DNA from: CAZFOB01 sp964520325 | GTDB taxonomy: Bacteria > Actinomycetota > JAICYB01 | Direction: 5' to 3' | Assembly (NCBI GenBank): GCA_964520325.1 | Contig: CAZFOB010000016.1 | Span: 1 to 64,000, forward strand | Length of the DNA: 64,000 nucleotides | Shown here: piece by piece, positions 1 to 8,392 of the stretch | How positions within the stretch are numbered: the first letter of the stretch is position 1 | Layout: each line of letters starts with the position of its first letter | Notes under the pieces: generated by a model | The model's database searches: none | What the model was told of the DNA's origin: nothing | Seen by the model: the letters and a program-made list of their open reading frames with translations, nothing else | Program-made: the position numbers and the translations under genes

Positions 1-276
1 TTTCATCCCCGCGAGGGTGGCCGCGAACAGCGGCCATGGAAAACTGGACTCGAACCGTCCAACTTCCGTCCATGGTTTGTCACCGAGTCCCCTCACCTCT
101 ACAAAGACGATCGTGAGACTCGGCGCGACGTTCTGACCAGGCACGTTCCGAGGGAGCAAGTGGCGTCAAAAGTGGCGTCAAAGGCGAGGGTCGACCCGCT
201 TGCTCTCAGCGATACGTCGCGCTTCGCGACCGCGGCCGCCTGCTCGGTCAATGACCCCCGCACGGGGGGATTCTAG
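1..276 (+). CDS. 3' end of an open frame of unknown identity (partial)
   Basis: Frame 1 is open from the first base to a TAG at 274-276, giving 91 residues with no start in the window. I do not recognise the product. Residues 54-61 read VASKVASK because the DNA carries a perfect 12-bp tandem duplication at 159-182. The third positions are only moderately GC-rich, weaker than in the clear genes here, and a nested inverted repeat lies inside the frame at 34-75. It may be the tail of a real gene that continues to the left, or read-through of non-coding DNA. Confidence 0.3.
   Translation, partial: FHPREGGREQRPWKTGLEPSNFRPWFVTESPHLYKDDRETRRDVLTRHVPREQVASKVASKARVDPLALSDTSRFATAAACSVNDPRTGGF
34..75. 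repeat. nested inverted repeat
   Basis: The outer arms CCATGGA (34-40) and TCCATGG (69-75) enclose inner arms TGGAC (45-49) and GTCCA (57-61) around a 7-base loop. The folded form would be a bulged hairpin. No T-run follows, so it is not a typical terminator. Its role is unknown. Confidence 0.45.
159..182. repeat. 12-bp perfect tandem duplication
   Basis: AGTGGCGTCAAA occurs twice back to back (159-170 and 171-182). The unit is a multiple of three, so the frame through it stays open and encodes a duplicated VASK. Confidence 0.7.
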
Positions 277-305
277 ACTCGCGGTGTCTCGGGTCAATAC
301 CGAGG

Positions 306-827
306 TCAGGCGTCGCGTTGGTGTTCCAACCCGAGGAGCTGCCGCCGGAGCCATTCGGCGATGCGTTTGTGCTCGTTGGGAGTGGACGTGTTCACGAGGT
401 CGCCGTACGACGCCGTGTGGGCGTCGATCGCACGGTCGATCGTCGTCTGTCCCTTCGGCGTGAGATCCACGAGGACGCCGCGCCGGTCGTTCGGATCTGC
501 CAGCCGCCTGACGAGCCCGGCCTCCTCCATACGGTCGAGCCGCGCTGTCATACCGCCAGACGACAACAGCACGCTGCGAGCAAGCTGCGTCGCCGGCAAC
601 CGGTGAGGTGGTCCGGTTCGTCGCAGCGCGGACAGGACGTCGAGCCAGCCACGCTCGAGGCCGAACGATGCGTTGATCGCTTGGAGCTCTTGGTCGAGCA
701 AGTAGGCGAGGCGCATGATCCGAGGCACGACCGCCATCGCATCGACGTCGGTCTCAGGGCGCACGCGCTGCCACTGCTCGAGCATCTCCCCTAGCTCGTC
801 GAGATCCGCTGACCTCGTCGTCCTCAC
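306..827 (-). CDS. MarR-family transcriptional regulator
   Basis: The 173-residue product has the MarR winged-helix layout: an N-terminal dimerisation helix, a helix-turn-helix around residues 75-105 with LPATQLARSVLLSSGGMT, and the wing motif RLADPNDRRGVLVDLTPKG. MarR dimers usually repress their own gene and a divergent neighbour until a small aromatic or lipophilic ligand binds. It is divergent from the SnoaL-like gene at 901, and the intervening 73 bp hold two palindromes that fit MarR operators, so it probably controls the 901-2251 transcript. The ATG at 827 is the only start before the operator region. The family call is firm; the ligand is unknown. Confidence 0.88.
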   Translation of the reverse strand: MRTTRSADLDELGEMLEQWQRVRPETDVDAMAVVPRIMRLAYLLDQELQAINASFGLERGWLDVLSALRRTGPPHRLPATQLARSVLLSSGGMTARLDRMEEAGLVRRLADPNDRRGVLVDLTPKGQTTIDRAIDAHTASYGDLVNTSTPNEHKRIAEWLRRQLLGLEHQRDA

Positions 828-840
828 GATGCCATCGTCC

Positions 841-869
841 TTGACTACTAACTTGTCGTCAAGTATCTT
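841..869 (+). promoter_or_regulatory. putative sigma70-type promoter of the SnoaL-GNAT transcript
   Basis: TTGACT (841-846) and TATCTT (864-869) are separated by 17 bp, upstream of the strong ribosome site GGAGGGAGG (888-896) and the ATG at 901. The -10 box is the left arm of a palindrome, so repressor binding there would block the polymerase. Confidence 0.55.
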
Positions 870-881
870 GCTGTCAAGATA
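851..881. promoter_or_regulatory. two tandem palindromic operators, likely MarR-bound
   Basis: The first palindrome is ACTTG-TCGT-CAAGT (851-864). The second is TATCTTG-CTGT-CAAGATA (864-881) with perfect 7-bp arms. Both share the CTTG-4 bp-CAAG core and lie between the divergent marR gene and the 901 gene. MarR proteins typically bind 16-20 bp palindromes of this kind; the assignment is inference from position and symmetry. Confidence 0.65.
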
Positions 882-900
882 TCTTCCGGAGGGAGGTCAG

Positions 901-1320
901 ATGTCACTGGAGGCGGATAAGGAGCTGGTCAGACGGCACTACGAGGAGCTCTGGCTGAAGGGGGATCTCGCCGTCGCCAAGGAGATCTACTCCCCCGCCG
1001 CGGTCGGTCACTGGGGCGACGCACCCGACCAGACGGGATATCCAGCCTTCGAACGGGACGAGGTTGCGCGGTCGAACGAGGCATTCCCGGACACGCAGGT
1101 GACGATCGACTTCCAGGTTGCCGAGGACGACAAGGTCGTCACGCGCTGGCGGTTCGAGGGGACACATACCGGGCCCGGCTACGGCGATGCGACGGGCAGG
1201 CGCGTGTCGGTGACAGGGGTTCATGTTCATCGCATCGCCGACGGACGGATCGTCGAGATCTGGGCACACCCGAACAACCTTTCGTTCATGCAGCAGCTCG
1301 GCTTGATCCCCGCCGAGTGA
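901..1320 (+). CDS. SnoaL-like polyketide cyclase / ester cyclase family protein
   Basis: The 139-residue product has the NTF2-like alpha+beta barrel pattern of the SnoaL family: an N-terminal helix (ELVRRHYEELW), then FPDTQVTIDFQVAEDDKVV, WRFEGTHTGP and a C-terminal VHVHRIADGRIVEIW strand pair. Members act on small hydrophobic substrates or have no known reaction. The ATG at 901 is chosen because GGAGGGAGG ends 4 bases upstream; a longer open frame to 715 would run through the promoter and marR. It is followed after 10 bases by the GNAT gene, so the two are co-transcribed. Confidence 0.85.
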   Translation: MSLEADKELVRRHYEELWLKGDLAVAKEIYSPAAVGHWGDAPDQTGYPAFERDEVARSNEAFPDTQVTIDFQVAEDDKVVTRWRFEGTHTGPGYGDATGRRVSVTGVHVHRIADGRIVEIWAHPNNLSFMQQLGLIPAE

Positions 1321-1330
1321 GGAGAACGCC

Positions 1331-2251
1331 ATGACCACACAGGTGAAGCGTGATGCCACGATCCGCCCTCTCGACCACGGCGACGTCGCGGTGGCCGACC
1401 GCATCTGTCGGGTCGCGTTCGGAACGTTCCTTGGCGTCCCCGAACCGGAGTTGTTCTTCGGAGACACGGCCTACGTGCAGACGCGGTATAAGGCGTCGAA
1501 TACCGTGGCGCTGGCCGCCGTCATCGACGACGAGCTCGTCGGGTCGAACTTCGTCACGCGCTGGGGCGACGTCGCGTTCTTCGGCCCGCTGTCCGTTCGC
1601 GTCGATCTATGGGGCAGCGGGATCGCGACGGCTCTGATGCACGCCACGATGGACGTCTTCTCGCAGTGGAAGACGAAACACGCCGCGCTGTTCACGTGGG
1701 CCGATAGCGCCAAGCATCACGGCTTGTACCAGAAGTTCGGGTTCTATCCGACGTTCCTCACTGCGGTGATGTCGAAGGAGGTCTCGGGCGCGAACACGGT
1801 GGCGTGGACCACTCTGTCGGAAGCCGGGAACCTGGCCGATGAGTGTCGGGCAGTAGCCGACGGCGTTCATCCCGGCCTCGACCTTTCCGGCGAGATTGAC
1901 TCGCTGACGCAGCAGCAACTGGGCGACGTCGTTGTGACTCCCGCCGGCTTCGCGGTGTGTCACGTCGGAGCCGGGACGGAGGCCGGAAGCGGCGTGTGCT
2001 TCGTGAAATTCGCCGTCGTTCGTCCGTGCGCCGCCGACCCGTTCGCGGAGCTCTTGGACGGGATCGAGGCGTTCGCCGCGAAAGCGGGGGCCGAGCGCGT
2101 CGTCGCCGGCGTCAACATGGGACGGCTCGAGGCGTATCGGATGCTGATCGACCGCGGTTTCCGTACGGACCTCACTGGAGTAGCGATGCAACAAGACGGT
2201 GACGTCGCGTACAACCGACCCGACCGTTATGTGATCGACGACTGGCGGTAG
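1331..2251 (+). CDS. GNAT-family N-acetyltransferase
   Basis: The product is 306 residues. An N-terminal GNAT fold spans about residues 10-150, with the acetyl-CoA-binding region around LWGSGIATALMHATMD (a Q/RxxGxG/A-like motif written as LWGSGIA) and a downstream LYQKFGFYP motif. Residues 190-306 form a second alpha/beta domain that resembles a degenerate GNAT repeat. The acceptor substrate is not evident. GAGGAG precedes the ATG. It is the second gene of the MarR-controlled pair, which suggests a detoxification role by inference. Confidence 0.83.
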   Translation: MTTQVKRDATIRPLDHGDVAVADRICRVAFGTFLGVPEPELFFGDTAYVQTRYKASNTVALAAVIDDELVGSNFVTRWGDVAFFGPLSVRVDLWGSGIATALMHATMDVFSQWKTKHAALFTWADSAKHHGLYQKFGFYPTFLTAVMSKEVSGANTVAWTTLSEAGNLADECRAVADGVHPGLDLSGEIDSLTQQQLGDVVVTPAGFAVCHVGAGTEAGSGVCFVKFAVVRPCAADPFAELLDGIEAFAAKAGAERVVAGVNMGRLEAYRMLIDRGFRTDLTGVAMQQDGDVAYNRPDRYVIDDWR

Positions 2252-2359
2252 CCGCCCGCCACCGAGTTTCGCCTAGTCAGGAGCCTGGGCTCGACGGCTG
2301 GGGTTGCCAAATCCATTGCGAAGCGCTGTGAGCGCCTGGACTGGTGAATCATCAGGACA

Positions 2360-3382
2360 TCACTTGATGGGCCCGCCAGCGATGGCATCACGACACCCGA
2401 TGCACTCACGCCCGCAGTGCGTGATCTGCGGATCAGACCGGATCGCTTCGGCGGCGGCGACGAGAGTCTCGGCCGCCGGGAATGCGTTCCATGTACTGTC
2501 ACCAACCGTTGCCATGCGCGTCAGGTGAGCAAGTGATGGCCCGAGGTTCGGGAAGCCTTCCGAGCATTCGCCGATGCGAATGCGCACGGGAACGTCGCCG
2601 GGCCCGTTGACCCAACGGATGAAGGGACGCCGGCCAGCGACGACCTCAGCCAGATGCAGCAGAGTCATGCGATTGAGTCCGACACCCATGAGCACCACCC
2701 AGCCCCCGAGCCGGACCAAGGCCCTCAGCGGGCCGAAGATATCGCGCGGATCGTCGACGATCAGGTCGGTGGCCATCGGGCCGAGCGCGCCAAAGCCGCC
2801 CGGGTTCCCGCTGCGCACCAGTTCGGGCCGCGTTACGACATAAGCCGGAATGGCACCGAGCCAAGGCTCGACATCGGCATCCGGACTGAAGACGCGCCCG
2901 AGGCCGGGCGAGTCTCGTGGTTGGGAGTAGTCGAGACCGTTTTGCCGCGGTTGATCGTCATCGGGCGGCGCCACCGCGAACTGATGGGAGAAGGTCGGGA
3001 CCAGGACAGTGGAACGGGCTTCGAGAATGCCGTCGACCACCGTGGCAGCCCCGGCTTCGAGTCGCCCGAACGAGCGCATCGACACATGGATGCAGACTGG
3101 CATCTCTCCCAGCTCGAGTGCACGAATGCCATCCGCGACCTGGGCAAGCGTCACATCTGGCATTGCGACTCCCACCGAGCTCTTCGACCGACCATCCACA
3201 CGGAGTACTTCCGGTCCGGATAACTCTCTATTGCGCAGACCTGCATAACGTCCATCGTGCCAGTAGTCCTGGAACACAACCAGGCGGCCCGGACTTATTA
3301 GCTGTCGTGCTGGAACGCTGTGGCTCGCCTCTCTCTCACCATATCTGTCAATAATCGGAAGGTCGGCGAAGCCGACACTCAT
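2360..3382 (-). CDS. AAC(3)-like aminoglycoside N-acetyltransferase family protein
   Basis: Residues about 80-330 match the AAC(3)/antibiotic N-acetyltransferase fold: VCIHVSMRSFGRLEAGAATV, then VLVPTFSHQF, GALGPMATDLIV and VVLMGVGLNRMTLLHLAE. Enzymes of this family acetylate the 3-amino group of aminoglycosides, but many chromosomal members have other or unknown acceptors. The C-terminus carries CGRECIGC. The open frame reaches 3382, but an ATG at 3163 would give a protein nearer family length and leave a more AT-rich spacer before the divergent esterase at 3403, so the true start may be 3163. Confidence 0.75.
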   Translation of the reverse strand: MSVGFADLPIIDRYGEREASHSVPARQLISPGRLVVFQDYWHDGRYAGLRNRELSGPEVLRVDGRSKSSVGVAMPDVTLAQVADGIRALELGEMPVCIHVSMRSFGRLEAGAATVVDGILEARSTVLVPTFSHQFAVAPPDDDQPRQNGLDYSQPRDSPGLGRVFSPDADVEPWLGAIPAYVVTRPELVRSGNPGGFGALGPMATDLIVDDPRDIFGPLRALVRLGGWVVLMGVGLNRMTLLHLAEVVAGRRPFIRWVNGPGDVPVRIRIGECSEGFPNLGPSLAHLTRMATVGDSTWNAFPAAETLVAAAEAIRSDPQITHCGRECIGCRDAIAGGPIK

Positions 3383-3402
3383 CCTCGGAAGGGGAGCCTG
3401 CA

Positions 3403-4487
3403 GTGAGTGATACGCCAGTCAACGGGACGGTCGCGCCCGGGTACGAGCAAGTGATCGAGGTGTTCGAGCGCAGCTTCGAGAAGGGTGAGGTTGGAGCAGG
3501 CGTCTGCGCGTACGTTGACGGCCGCAAGGTCGTCGACCTGTGGGGTGGCTGGGCGGACGAAGGCCGGACGCGCGAATGGGAGCGCGACACCATCGCCTGC
3601 ACCTACTCGACGGTCAAGGGAATGACCGCGACGTGTGCGCAGACGCTCGTCGATCGCGGCCTGCTCGATGTGGACGAACCCGTCGCCACGTACTGGCCCG
3701 AGTTCGCTCAGGCCGGTAAGGAGAACATCACCGTGCGGATGCTCCTGAGCCACCAGTCCGGGCTCCCATGGGCGACCGCGCCGGTCCCGCCCGAGAAGCG
3801 CCTGGACTGGGAGACGATGACCGATGCACTCGCGCGATCGGCTCCCATGTGGGAGCCGGGCACGAAAAGCGCGTACCACGGGGGTTCGTTCGGTTACCTC
3901 GTCGGTGAAGTGCTGCGGCGCATCGACGGTCGTTCGCTCGGCACGTACTTCAACGAGGAGATCGCCGGGCCCCTCGGTGCCGACTACCTGATCGCCTTCG
4001 GACCGGAACACGACCATCGATGCGCCGAGATGGTCGGCTCGAAGGACGACGTCGGCGGCACTGCCACGCGCGAATGGCGTGCAGCAGCGATGGGGCTGCA
4101 ACCGCCTTCGGAACCGCTGACGGCCTCGCTCGCGTATACGCGGCGCTTGCGCGCGGCGGCGAGTTCGACGGTGTGCATGTGCTTCGACCCGAGACCATCG
4201 AAGCCGCCGTGCAGGAGCAGGTGCCGAGTGAAGGGACGAATTACGACGAGATGAGCCCAGTCGGTCTGGGTTACCAGCTGCTGTGGAAGATGTTCCCAGT
4301 GGTCGAGTACACGAAGATGTTCGGACACACCGGCATGGGCGGCTCGATCGGGTTCGCCGACCCGTTCAACCGGGTCGGCTTCGGCTGGGTGATGAACAAG
4401 CTGCACAGCGGCGGGGTGTTCCACGTGCAAGGGGCCGTCTACCGCGCGCTCGTCGCGCAACGCGACGCTCAGAGCGAGCCGCACTAG
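3403..4487 (+). pseudogene. family VIII esterase / class C beta-lactamase-like hydrolase, frameshifted
   Basis: The GTG at 3403 follows GGAAGGGGAG by 6 bases. The first frame gives the SxxK nucleophile motif STVK (residue about 68), the second catalytic region with YHGGSFGYLVGEV, and REWRAAAMG. The rest of the domain (GFGTADGLARVYAALA-like region, then GHTGMGGSIGFADP) continues one frame away to a TAG at 4485-4487. Adding one base in GGGG at 4092-4095 restores a single protein of about 361 residues. Either the gene is inactivated or a G was lost in sequencing. Family VIII esterases hydrolyse short-chain esters with a Ser-Lys-Tyr mechanism. Confidence 0.8.
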
Positions 4488-4499
4488 TCGCTCCAGGCC

Positions 4500-4527
4500 A
4501 GTGGGCCCGAGTGGACTGGTTTTAAAC
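4500..4527. repeat. left part of a palindromic repeat interrupted by IS30 (copy A)
   Basis: AGTGGGCCC..GTGGAC.GGTTTTAAAC here continues at 5770 with CAAGATTTC after removal of the IS and one copy of AAC. The rejoined sequence matches the uninterrupted copy at 9459-9496 at nearly every position. The core TGGTTT-T-AAACCA is a 13-bp palindrome. Confidence 0.7.
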
Positions 4528-5766
4528 GGCGGATTCAACCGGTCGACGCAACAACCTCGGCGAACTTCTCTGATGGTGTCATCCAGTTCAACGTCTGTCG
4601 AGGCCGGCCGTTGAGGCTGTCGGCGACGCGACGAAGTTCTTCGGGGTCGTGGATCGATAGGTCGGTGCCCTTCGGGAAGTATTGGCGGAGCAACCCGTTA
4701 GTGTTCTCGTTGCTCCCGCGCTGCCAGGGCGAGTGTGGATCGCAGAAGTAGATCTGCACGCCGGTGTCGACCGTGAAGCGCACGTGCTCGGCGAGCTCCT
4801 TGCCTTGGTCCCAGGTGATGCTTCGACGAAGCGCTTCTGGGAGCGTTTGGATGGTCGCTGTCATGGCGTCCCGCACGGCTTGTGGGCTCTTGTCCGTCGG
4901 CAGGTGCAGCAGCATGACGAAGCGCGTGGTTCGCTCGACGAGTGTACCGATGGCGCTTCGGTTGTTTGAACCGAAGATGAGGTCGCCTTCCCAGTGGCCA
5001 GGGACGGCTCGGTCTTCGATCTCAGCAGGACGCTGGCTGATCATGACCATGTCGGGGATCGTTCCCCGCGTCTCCATGCGTCCGCGGGGTTTGCGCTTTC
5101 TCCGCCCGGTGCGAAGGCACCTGGCCAGCTCTTTGCGCAGCTCGCCGCGGCCTTGCACGAACAGCGTCTTGTAAATCGTCTCGTGGGAGATCGACATGCT
5201 CGAATCCTCACCGAAGTCGGCACGCAGACGACGGGTGATCTGCACGGGCGACCACAGGTGCTCAAGATCGCGGATCACGCGCTCCCGCAGCGCCGGGTAG
5301 CACGCGAGCTTCCTGTCCTTTGGACGGCGCGCGGCCCGACCAGCGCGCTCGTGCGCCGACATCGGACGATAGCGATCGCCGCCGCCGTTGGCGGCGACCT
5401 CGCGACAGATGGTCGAAGCGTGGCGGCCGACCGATCGACCGATCTGTCGCAGCGAGGATCCACGCTCGAGACTGAGCTTGATCTCGATGCGTTCCTCGAG
5501 CGAGAGCCGCGCCGCCGACGGCGTCCAATCTTCTGCTCTCATCACGCCGCCGAAGGGTCCGAGGACTCTGCACACAACACCGTGCGTGACGTCGAGCTCC
5601 TCGATGATCTCGGGGTACGACGCACCCTTCGCCGCCAACCTGATGATCTGCCGCCTCGTTTCCGGCAGCAGTCGCGTCCAGCGACGCTTGGCCATCCCTT
5701 ACCTCCTCGTTGAGTGCCTAACCCTTGCAGCTCAGCGAGGTGTTGCAGTGATCACTTGAATCCGCC
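4528..5766. mobile_element. complete IS30-family insertion sequence, 1239 bp
   Basis: Terminal inverted repeats GGCGGATTCAA (4528-4538) and TTGAATCCGCC (5756-5766) are perfect over 11 bp. They enclose one intact transposase gene on the minus strand. Both flanks carry AAC (4525-4527 and 5767-5769), a 3-bp target duplication as expected for the family. The element looks recent: ends, duplication and reading frame are all intact. The left TIR overlaps the end of the transposase gene. Confidence 0.92.
4535..5695 (-). CDS. IS30-family DDE transposase
   Basis: The 386-residue product has an N-terminal helix-turn-helix (ETRRQIIRLAAKGASYPEII), a second HTH (RLSLEERIEIKLSLERGSS with LRQIGRSVGRHASTICREV), and the IS30 catalytic core. 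HWEGDLIFG supplies the first Asp, TWDQGKE the second, and DPHSPWQRGSNENTNGLLR the Glu. Length and motif order are those of full-length IS30 transposases. The ATG at 5695 is preceded by GAGGAGGTAAGGG, a strong ribosome site. The enzyme cuts and joins the element's TIRs; many family members prefer palindromic targets, which fits the insertion site here. Confidence 0.95.
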   Translation of the reverse strand: MAKRRWTRLLPETRRQIIRLAAKGASYPEIIEELDVTHGVVCRVLGPFGGVMRAEDWTPSAARLSLEERIEIKLSLERGSSLRQIGRSVGRHASTICREVAANGGGDRYRPMSAHERAGRAARRPKDRKLACYPALRERVIRDLEHLWSPVQITRRLRADFGEDSSMSISHETIYKTLFVQGRGELRKELARCLRTGRRKRKPRGRMETRGTIPDMVMISQRPAEIEDRAVPGHWEGDLIFGSNNRSAIGTLVERTTRFVMLLHLPTDKSPQAVRDAMTATIQTLPEALRRSITWDQGKELAEHVRFTVDTGVQIYFCDPHSPWQRGSNENTNGLLRQYFPKGTDLSIHDPEELRRVADSLNGRPRQTLNWMTPSEKFAEVVASTG

Positions 5767-6008
5767 AACCAAGATTTCTGGTCCGCCGTAGCCCGACTCC
5801 TCGATTATCTCATCGAATGACCCGTCCTTAAAGGCCTGCCAGGTCGCCTGGCCTCAAGGGGGGCTGACCGGTCTTCATTCGCTACTACTCGCGATAGATG
5901 CAGGTCGTTCGCGTGAATCGAGGGGAGGGGCCGCCTGGCTTGGACGCCGGTCTAAGCCCCATCGTGCCTTTCGTAAGCGTCTGTCACGATTCGACGCATG
6001 CTGTAAGG

Positions 6009-7076
6009 ATGTCCTCGCGAGCACTCTTCCCCCTGCGCTCAAATGCTTCGGGGCTCCTGCAGGGCGCGTCGATTCAGCGAGTCAGAGGCCGCCTCAAATT
6101 TGCCGCGTTGCTCTACGAGGATGTCCTCGTCGAATCCGGTTGTCTCATGATTTTCGTTGGTCGAGAGAGCAGCGTCGTCCTTCCCCTCAAGTCGTCCGCG
6201 CCGCATAACTCAACGTGGCAGACACCGCGGGAACGCAGAGCGTCGCGCGGTTCACAAATCATTCTTGAGGCGCCCAATGGACCCAGGCTGGAAAGCTCGG
6301 CGGCAATCGTGGCATGGCAGCCCACGTTTGAACCTCTTAGATCGGAGTTGCCGGCCAATGCGTCGAGCTGGCTCCACTTCGTCGAGCCTGACTCGCCGCA
6401 CAAGCCGGTCTTCACAGAGGTTTTCCGTGGATTCAAGTGGTGGCCTGAAGATGTCGACGGGGAGCTCCAACGGAAATTACCTGACGACTACGTGAGACGG
6501 GTCGTCATCCAGCACGCGCAAGCGGACCTCGCGGCAGCGTCAACTCATGCGGCCGCAGTGAGCGCGGATCCACTCCACTCGCTTGTGATCGAGGCCGGCG
6601 TGTCTGTCGAGGAAGGTCGACCGGATGCGTCCGCGATGGTGCTTCCAATCCTGGTGCCGGATGTGGCGTCGCTCGGCTGGCATGAATTGTCCGAGCTCCG
6701 TCGCCATCGCAATCTCGTCGAACTCCGTCAGATATGGACAGAGGTCGGTGCGGAGGCGCTCGATAAGGTCCAAGTAGCCGGAGGCTCCATTGAGACACGT
6801 GTCCATCAGGTCTATGCGAGCAAGCTTCATCGCGCCAATGAGAGCGTTATGTCGAACAAGGGCGGCCTCCGAGCAACGTTAGTTGGGTTGGTTGTCGGTG
6901 AAATCGCGGGGCTGGGCATTACTGCCGCTGTCGGAATGCCGATTCCGGTAGTTGGTGGCGCGCTCGGATCCTCTGCTAGTTTGGTGGTCGAGCGCGTCAC
7001 GGCCGCACGAAAAACGCGGCCGCATCGGTGGCTCGCAGCTGACGCGTCAATCCGACGGACCATCGAGGGAGAGTGA
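6009..7076 (+). CDS. hypothetical protein with C-terminal glycine-rich hydrophobic helix
   Basis: I do not recognise a characterised family. From the ATG at 6009 the product is 355 residues. The N-terminal part has RVRGRLKFAALLYEDVLVE, a pattern I have seen only in uncharacterised proteins. Near the C-terminus a hydrophobic, glycine-rich stretch (LVGLVVGEIAGLGITAAVG, then a second GG-rich segment) could form a membrane hairpin. The frame stays open back to 5898, but that extension has no good ribosome site. It is the first gene after the IS30 insertion and starts the accessory island. Confidence 0.6.
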   Translation: MSSRALFPLRSNASGLLQGASIQRVRGRLKFAALLYEDVLVESGCLMIFVGRESSVVLPLKSSAPHNSTWQTPRERRASRGSQIILEAPNGPRLESSAAIVAWQPTFEPLRSELPANASSWLHFVEPDSPHKPVFTEVFRGFKWWPEDVDGELQRKLPDDYVRRVVIQHAQADLAAASTHAAAVSADPLHSLVIEAGVSVEEGRPDASAMVLPILVPDVASLGWHELSELRRHRNLVELRQIWTEVGAEALDKVQVAGGSIETRVHQVYASKLHRANESVMSNKGGLRATLVGLVVGEIAGLGITAAVGMPIPVVGGALGSSASLVVERVTAARKTRPHRWLAADASIRRTIEGE

Positions 7077-7174
7077 GCGATGACAGAGGTTCCGACTACT
7101 TGTTCGCTAAGTCCGCGCAGGCGTCGCGGGTCGAAGTCGCACTCGGACTCGATTCCGCGAGCATGATGCAAAGA

Positions 7175-8392
7175 TCACACGTCAACGTCGGGAAGATCCT
7201 CCAGAATGCCGCCGATTATCGACTCGCTCGACCGACCTAAGGCGATCGAGGCCATGTGAAGAAGGACAACGCAGCAGTTGACCACGCCGATGACGAGAGG
7301 TTGCACGTCTTGATCGCGCTCGATGATGTCATTCACGTAGTCGATGAACGCTTGAGTTGACCCTCCTTCATCCACCCACTTTCCGATTGCCAGCGCCCCC
7401 GTGCGATCTGTTCGTGCGCGCGAAGCGGCAATTACAGGCAACTTCCGCTCCTTCATTGCTCGTTCTCGAAGAAGGGCGATTGGATCTTCGGCGCTCATCA
7501 AATCAGCGACTGCACTTCGATCCGATGGCAGCTTGACCATTGAAATGTTCCGGACTGTGTCGTTCTCGATTGTGAACTCAAAGAGAGTCGGTGCGCCCTC
7601 GACGTCGCCTAGCCGATCGAGTGCCTCCTCCACGACCGGCCATTGTGCAAGTGCGTGGTTTAGATCGATGCGAAATACGGCTTCTTCGATTCGTGCAAGC
7701 CAGCCCATTGCGGACTCGACGAAAGGGATGATCTCAATCTTCGTGTCACCCTCCTCGAGGTCTTTCCGAACAGGGCCCCAGTCGTCAAACTCTTCGAGTA
7801 GTCGGTCGCGACTCAAACTGAAGATCACTTCTTGCCTCCAATGGGGTGGTGATCCGGGCCGGCGCGCGACGAGGTCGATGCTGCTGATCGGGAGCCCGCA
7901 GTGGAGCGTGTAGTTCCGCAACCTGTACGCGAACCGATAGCCGAACGCCGTGTCGAAGGCCTCACTGCAAGTTGTCTTGAAGGCTTTGAACTGGACGGAG
8001 TCGGCTCCAAACGTCCGATTCAGACGTGTCTCTGAGTGGTCAAGGTACAAGCGCATGCTCGTCAGCCAGTTGATGAGTAGCGCGTTCAGTCTCTCCGTCG
8101 CTGCCCTATGGTCGAACCGGCTGCGGTCACGCTCGTGACCCTCGAGGTTCCGAATGAATGAGTGGACATCGATTAACTCGCTGTAGTTCGTGGTGAGCAG
8201 CGCGAAGACTTCTCGACGCTCCAGCGATGTCAGCGGCCCAGCCGCCGCGACGAATCGTTCCCAGTCGGCTCTAGAGATGTCTATCCGAATGTCGATCGTT
8301 CCGACCGGCGGGTCGGGTTCCTTAAGCCTGTCCGCGTCTGGAGCAGCAAGGACACCGAGTCCGTAGGTGCGTTGCGCCTGCTCGTCAGGCAT
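7175..8392 (-). CDS. HEPN-like putative ribonuclease, second gene of an HNH/HEPN-like pair
   Basis: The 405-residue product has no family I can name. A helical region ends in YRLRNYTLHCG, with R159-N160 and H164 matching the R-x4-H catalytic signature of HEPN RNases, preceded by a long helix with EAFDTAFGYRF. A C-terminal helical segment is hydrophobic (VIGVVNCCVVLLHMASIALG). The ATG at 8392 overlaps the stop of the upstream HNH-like gene by 8 bases (ATGCCTGA), so the two are translationally coupled; the longer frame to 8491 would run far into that gene. HEPN activity is an inference from one motif. Confidence 0.6.
   Translation of the reverse strand: MPDEQAQRTYGLGVLAAPDADRLKEPDPPVGTIDIRIDISRADWERFVAAAGPLTSLERREVFALLTTNYSELIDVHSFIRNLEGHERDRSRFDHRAATERLNALLINWLTSMRLYLDHSETRLNRTFGADSVQFKAFKTTCSEAFDTAFGYRFAYRLRNYTLHCGLPISSIDLVARRPGSPPHWRQEVIFSLSRDRLLEEFDDWGPVRKDLEEGDTKIEIIPFVESAMGWLARIEEAVFRIDLNHALAQWPVVEEALDRLGDVEGAPTLFEFTIENDTVRNISMVKLPSDRSAVADLMSAEDPIALLRERAMKERKLPVIAASRARTDRTGALAIGKWVDEGGSTQAFIDYVNDIIERDQDVQPLVIGVVNCCVVLLHMASIALGRSSESIIGGILEDLPDVDV

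Noticed and set aside
34..75. Possible tRNA T-arm (GGTTCGAGTCC on the minus strand)
   Set aside because: The T-stem does not pair around a TTCGAGT loop, and no anticodon or acceptor arm is found; a nested inverted repeat explains the match.
5839..5853. GCCAGG-TCG-CCTGGC palindrome as a terminator
   Set aside because: No T-run follows on either strand and no gene ends nearby except the IS; noted only as a short palindrome.
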